Assembly: GCA_030619425.1 (NCBI GenBank)
Contig: JAUXBJ010000059.1
Location: forward strand, 1 to 7,771
Reading direction: 5' to 3'
Length of the DNA stretch: 7,771 nucleotides
Source of the DNA: a bacterium
GTDB taxonomy: Bacteria > Zixibacteria > MSB-5A5 > GN15 > FEB-12
A program made the position numbers and the translations under genes. The notes below the pieces were generated by a model that did no database searches, was not told where the DNA came from, and worked only from the letters and a program-made list of their open reading frames with translations. Position 1 is the first letter of the stretch. Each line of letters begins with the position of its first letter. This document shows, one piece after another, positions 6,449 to 7,771 of this stretch.

Positions 6449-7570
6449 ATGGAAACGTATCGATTGAAGAGCAAGTTGGTCGAGAACAACAAAGAATACA
6501 TCATCCAAACTTCCAGCGACTCCGACCCCTGTCGCGTTTCGACAACGGTTTACGTCGATGGGCAGCCTGTGGAGTTAGTGCAAAGTCCGCATCCTGCAGA
6601 AGTGAGTTCCGAAGAACTGCTTTCGTTGGTGAAGATCAAGCACGGGGAGATGAAGAAAGAGATCGAGACGCTCCTGGAAGCGTATCGCACAATCACAACC
6701 GAAGGGGACGCTCGGAAGCTGTATCATCTGGGAATGGCGTTCTTTTACAAGAAACTGCATGATGAGGCAGGCACCTTGTTCGAGAAGGCTGTCCGCTACG
6801 ATTCGCAGATGCATCAGGCGTACAACCAGCTTGGCATGACCTATCTTGCGTTGGGGCGGGTACCCGAAGCCGTGCAGGCGGCCGAGGCCGCCTGCACGGC
6901 GCGTCCGGGGTTCGCCGACTATCGCAACAACCTGGGCGAGGCACTGTTGGCCGGGCGATCATTCAAGCGGGCCGTGATCGAGTTGGAGGAGGCGATCAGG
7001 ATCAACTTGTATTACGCCGACGCCTACTTCAATCTGGGCCTGGTTCTGCTTCAGAATGCCCTGGGTGGTGAGGACACCAGCCTTTTTGAAAGCGTACTCA
7101 CCAAGTCGACTGATTATTTCAAGAGAGCCGCCCTGATACAGCCGGAGTACGACTGTGACACCTATCGTCAGGGCATGCAGGCGATTTCGAAATCGCAACT
7201 CCAACGGGCCAACGACCTGTTCATGAGCGTTCAGCGACAGAAGAAGGAACAACACCGTCGGGAATTCACCACCTTCTATATGCGCTTCGTGATGTATCCG
7301 GAGTGGGTGTCGGAAGAGGCTGTCGTCGAGCGCATCGCCTTCCTGCAAGCCGAGATCGATAAGAACCCGTCCTACGTTGACCTGTATTCGGAACTGGGAC
7401 GCTGTTATTTCGAACAGGCGCGTCTTCAATGGCGAAAGGGTGTGGAACAGTACCAGCGCGTGGTCGACATGAATCCTTCGTTAGGTAAGGTTGCCGGGGA
7501 CTTGAGTGAGGCTGCCAAACAGTACGAAGCCATTTGCGGTATCCTCAGCCAGATTGCGCAAAGGTCATAA
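6449..7570 (+). CDS. Cytoplasmic TPR-repeat protein of the exopolysaccharide operon
   Basis: No signal peptide or membrane segment is seen, so it is probably a cytoplasmic scaffold. Residues 1-45 look like a small beta-rich domain (YIIQTSSDSD, TTVYVDGQPVELV), 50-85 a helix, and tetratricopeptide repeats follow at about 88-121, 122-155, 156-189, 190-233 (with an insertion) and 309-344. The segment between 234 and 308 is basic and helical. I chose the ATG at 6449 because TGAGG ends 3 bases before it; a GTG at 6440 overlaps the co-polymerase stop but has no binding site. Translation is probably coupled to the upstream gene. Lying between a co-polymerase and its kinase, it may bind one of them, but no function is established by sequence. 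It contains two unusual palindromes (6869-6900 and 7181-7196). TPR assignment is firm; role is inferred. Confidence 0.87.
   Translation: METYRLKSKLVENNKEYIIQTSSDSDPCRVSTTVYVDGQPVELVQSPHPAEVSSEELLSLVKIKHGEMKKEIETLLEAYRTITTEGDARKLYHLGMAFFYKKLHDEAGTLFEKAVRYDSQMHQAYNQLGMTYLALGRVPEAVQAAEAACTARPGFADYRNNLGEALLAGRSFKRAVIELEEAIRINLYYADAYFNLGLVLLQNALGGEDTSLFESVLTKSTDYFKRAALIQPEYDCDTYRQGMQAISKSQLQRANDLFMSVQRQKKEQHRREFTTFYMRFVMYPEWVSEEAVVERIAFLQAEIDKNPSYVDLYSELGRCYFEQARLQWRKGVEQYQRVVDMNPSLGKVAGDLSEAAKQYEAICGILSQIAQRS
6869..6900 (+). repeat. Perfect inverted repeat, 15-bp arms with 2-base centre, inside the TPR gene
   Basis: The arms GCCGTGCAGGCGGCC (6869-6883) and GGCCGCCTGCACGGC (6886-6900) are exact reverse complements around GA. 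RNA could form a GC-rich hairpin of about 14 pairs with a CGAG tetraloop. It encodes residues 141-151 (AVQAAEAACTA) in helix B of the second TPR. No T-run follows, so it is not an intrinsic terminator. A symmetry this long is very unlikely by chance, even in alanine-rich coding sequence. Confidence 0.9.
7181..7196 (+). repeat. Perfect 16-bp palindrome inside the TPR gene
   Basis: GCGATTTCGAAATCGC reads the same on both strands with no spacer. It encodes AISKSQ (residues 245-250). It could be a dimer-binding site or a methylation/restriction-type target, but one such palindrome in nearly 8 kb is not far from chance expectation. Confidence 0.8.
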
Positions 7571-7572
7571 GT

Positions 7573-7771
7573 GTGAAGCCGAAGCGACTCTCAGTCATTG
7601 ACAACTTCCGCCTGGAGGCGCCGTTTGCCACCGAATTCCGTCGGCTTCTGCACCGAGTACAGCAGATGGAACGGTCGACGGAGCTGAAGTCGATTCTGAT
7701 CAGTTCTTCAATGTTGTCCGAGGGCAAGTCGACCGTATGTGCCTACCTTGGCATTACGGCAGCGGTGCATA
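7573..7771 (+). CDS. CpsD/CapB-type bacterial tyrosine kinase (3' partial)
   Basis: The first 66 codons of a P-loop kinase of the BY-kinase family, the cytoplasmic autokinase that partners a Wzz/GumC co-polymerase and cycles phosphorylation to control polymer export. The start is GTG at 7573, with AAAGG at 7560-7564 giving an 8-base spacer; the TPR stop codon ends 2 bases before. EAPFATEFRRLLHRV (15-29) matches the conserved EAFRxLR region that contacts the neighbouring subunit. SSMLSEGKST (45-54) is the Walker A loop; the usual P-G-E-G-K-S reads L-S-E-G-K-S, keeping the lysine and serine needed for ATP. Walker A', Walker B and the tyrosine cluster lie beyond the window. It could instead be a non-kinase MinD/ParA-like ATPase, but the operon context makes BY-kinase much more likely. 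Confidence 0.85.
   Translation, partial: MKPKRLSVIDNFRLEAPFATEFRRLLHRVQQMERSTELKSILISSSMLSEGKSTVCAYLGITAAVH

Noticed and set aside
1..7771. tRNA, rRNA, CRISPR array, insertion sequence or attachment site
   Set aside because: No cloverleaf, spaced direct repeats, transposase gene with terminal repeats or other mobile-element hallmarks were seen on either strand.

Overview
The window is about 7.8 kb of densely packed sequence, with every recognisable gene on the + strand. Base composition is moderately GC-rich (mid-50s % by eye). The export genes (a Wza-type polysaccharide export protein with a signal peptide, plus a GumC/Wzz-type inner-membrane protein) indicate a Gram-negative, two-membrane bacterium. 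The mix of SpoIIE phosphatase, STAS protein, GGDEF protein and a kinase split from its membrane adaptor would suit an uncultured FCB-type or deltaproteobacteria-like lineage. That placement is a guess; no marker gene is present.

Left part (1-2137), partner-switch signalling. A membrane sensor phosphatase (HAMP + SpoIIE/PP2C, cut by the window start) is followed by a STAS-domain anti-sigma-factor antagonist. A 97-codon reading frame encoding a basic helix-turn-helix-like domain overlaps the STAS stop codon. An A10 tract at the STAS 3' end sits exactly where a -1 slip would fuse the two frames into one protein of about 226 residues. This is the most interesting local signal: either recoding, a recent frameshift, or a homopolymer sequencing error.

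Middle (2111-3812), c-di-GMP synthesis. A strong sigma-70-like promoter (TTGACA, 16 bp, TATATT) begins directly after the preceding stop codon. Its spacer and -10 lie inside an inverted repeat, and a second dyad lies just upstream. It should drive a membrane-anchored, two-GAF diguanylate cyclase with an intact GGDEF active site and an intact RxxD inhibitory site.

Right part (3934-7771), exopolysaccharide export operon. The order is Wza-like export protein, GumC/Wzz-like polysaccharide co-polymerase, a cytoplasmic TPR protein, and the start of a CpsD/CapB-type tyrosine kinase (cut by the window end). Gaps are 17, 5 and 2 bases, so this is almost certainly one transcript. The co-polymerase ends just where fused Wzc-type proteins continue into their kinase domain, and the TPR gene lies at that junction. 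The TPR gene also carries a perfect 15-bp-arm inverted repeat and a perfect 16-bp palindrome.

A plausible overall picture, which is inference, is an envelope-stress or surface-signal module (phosphatase, STAS, cyclic-di-GMP) placed next to the exopolysaccharide genes it might control. No anti-sigma kinase, sigma factor, glycosyltransferase or c-di-GMP receptor is visible within the window.
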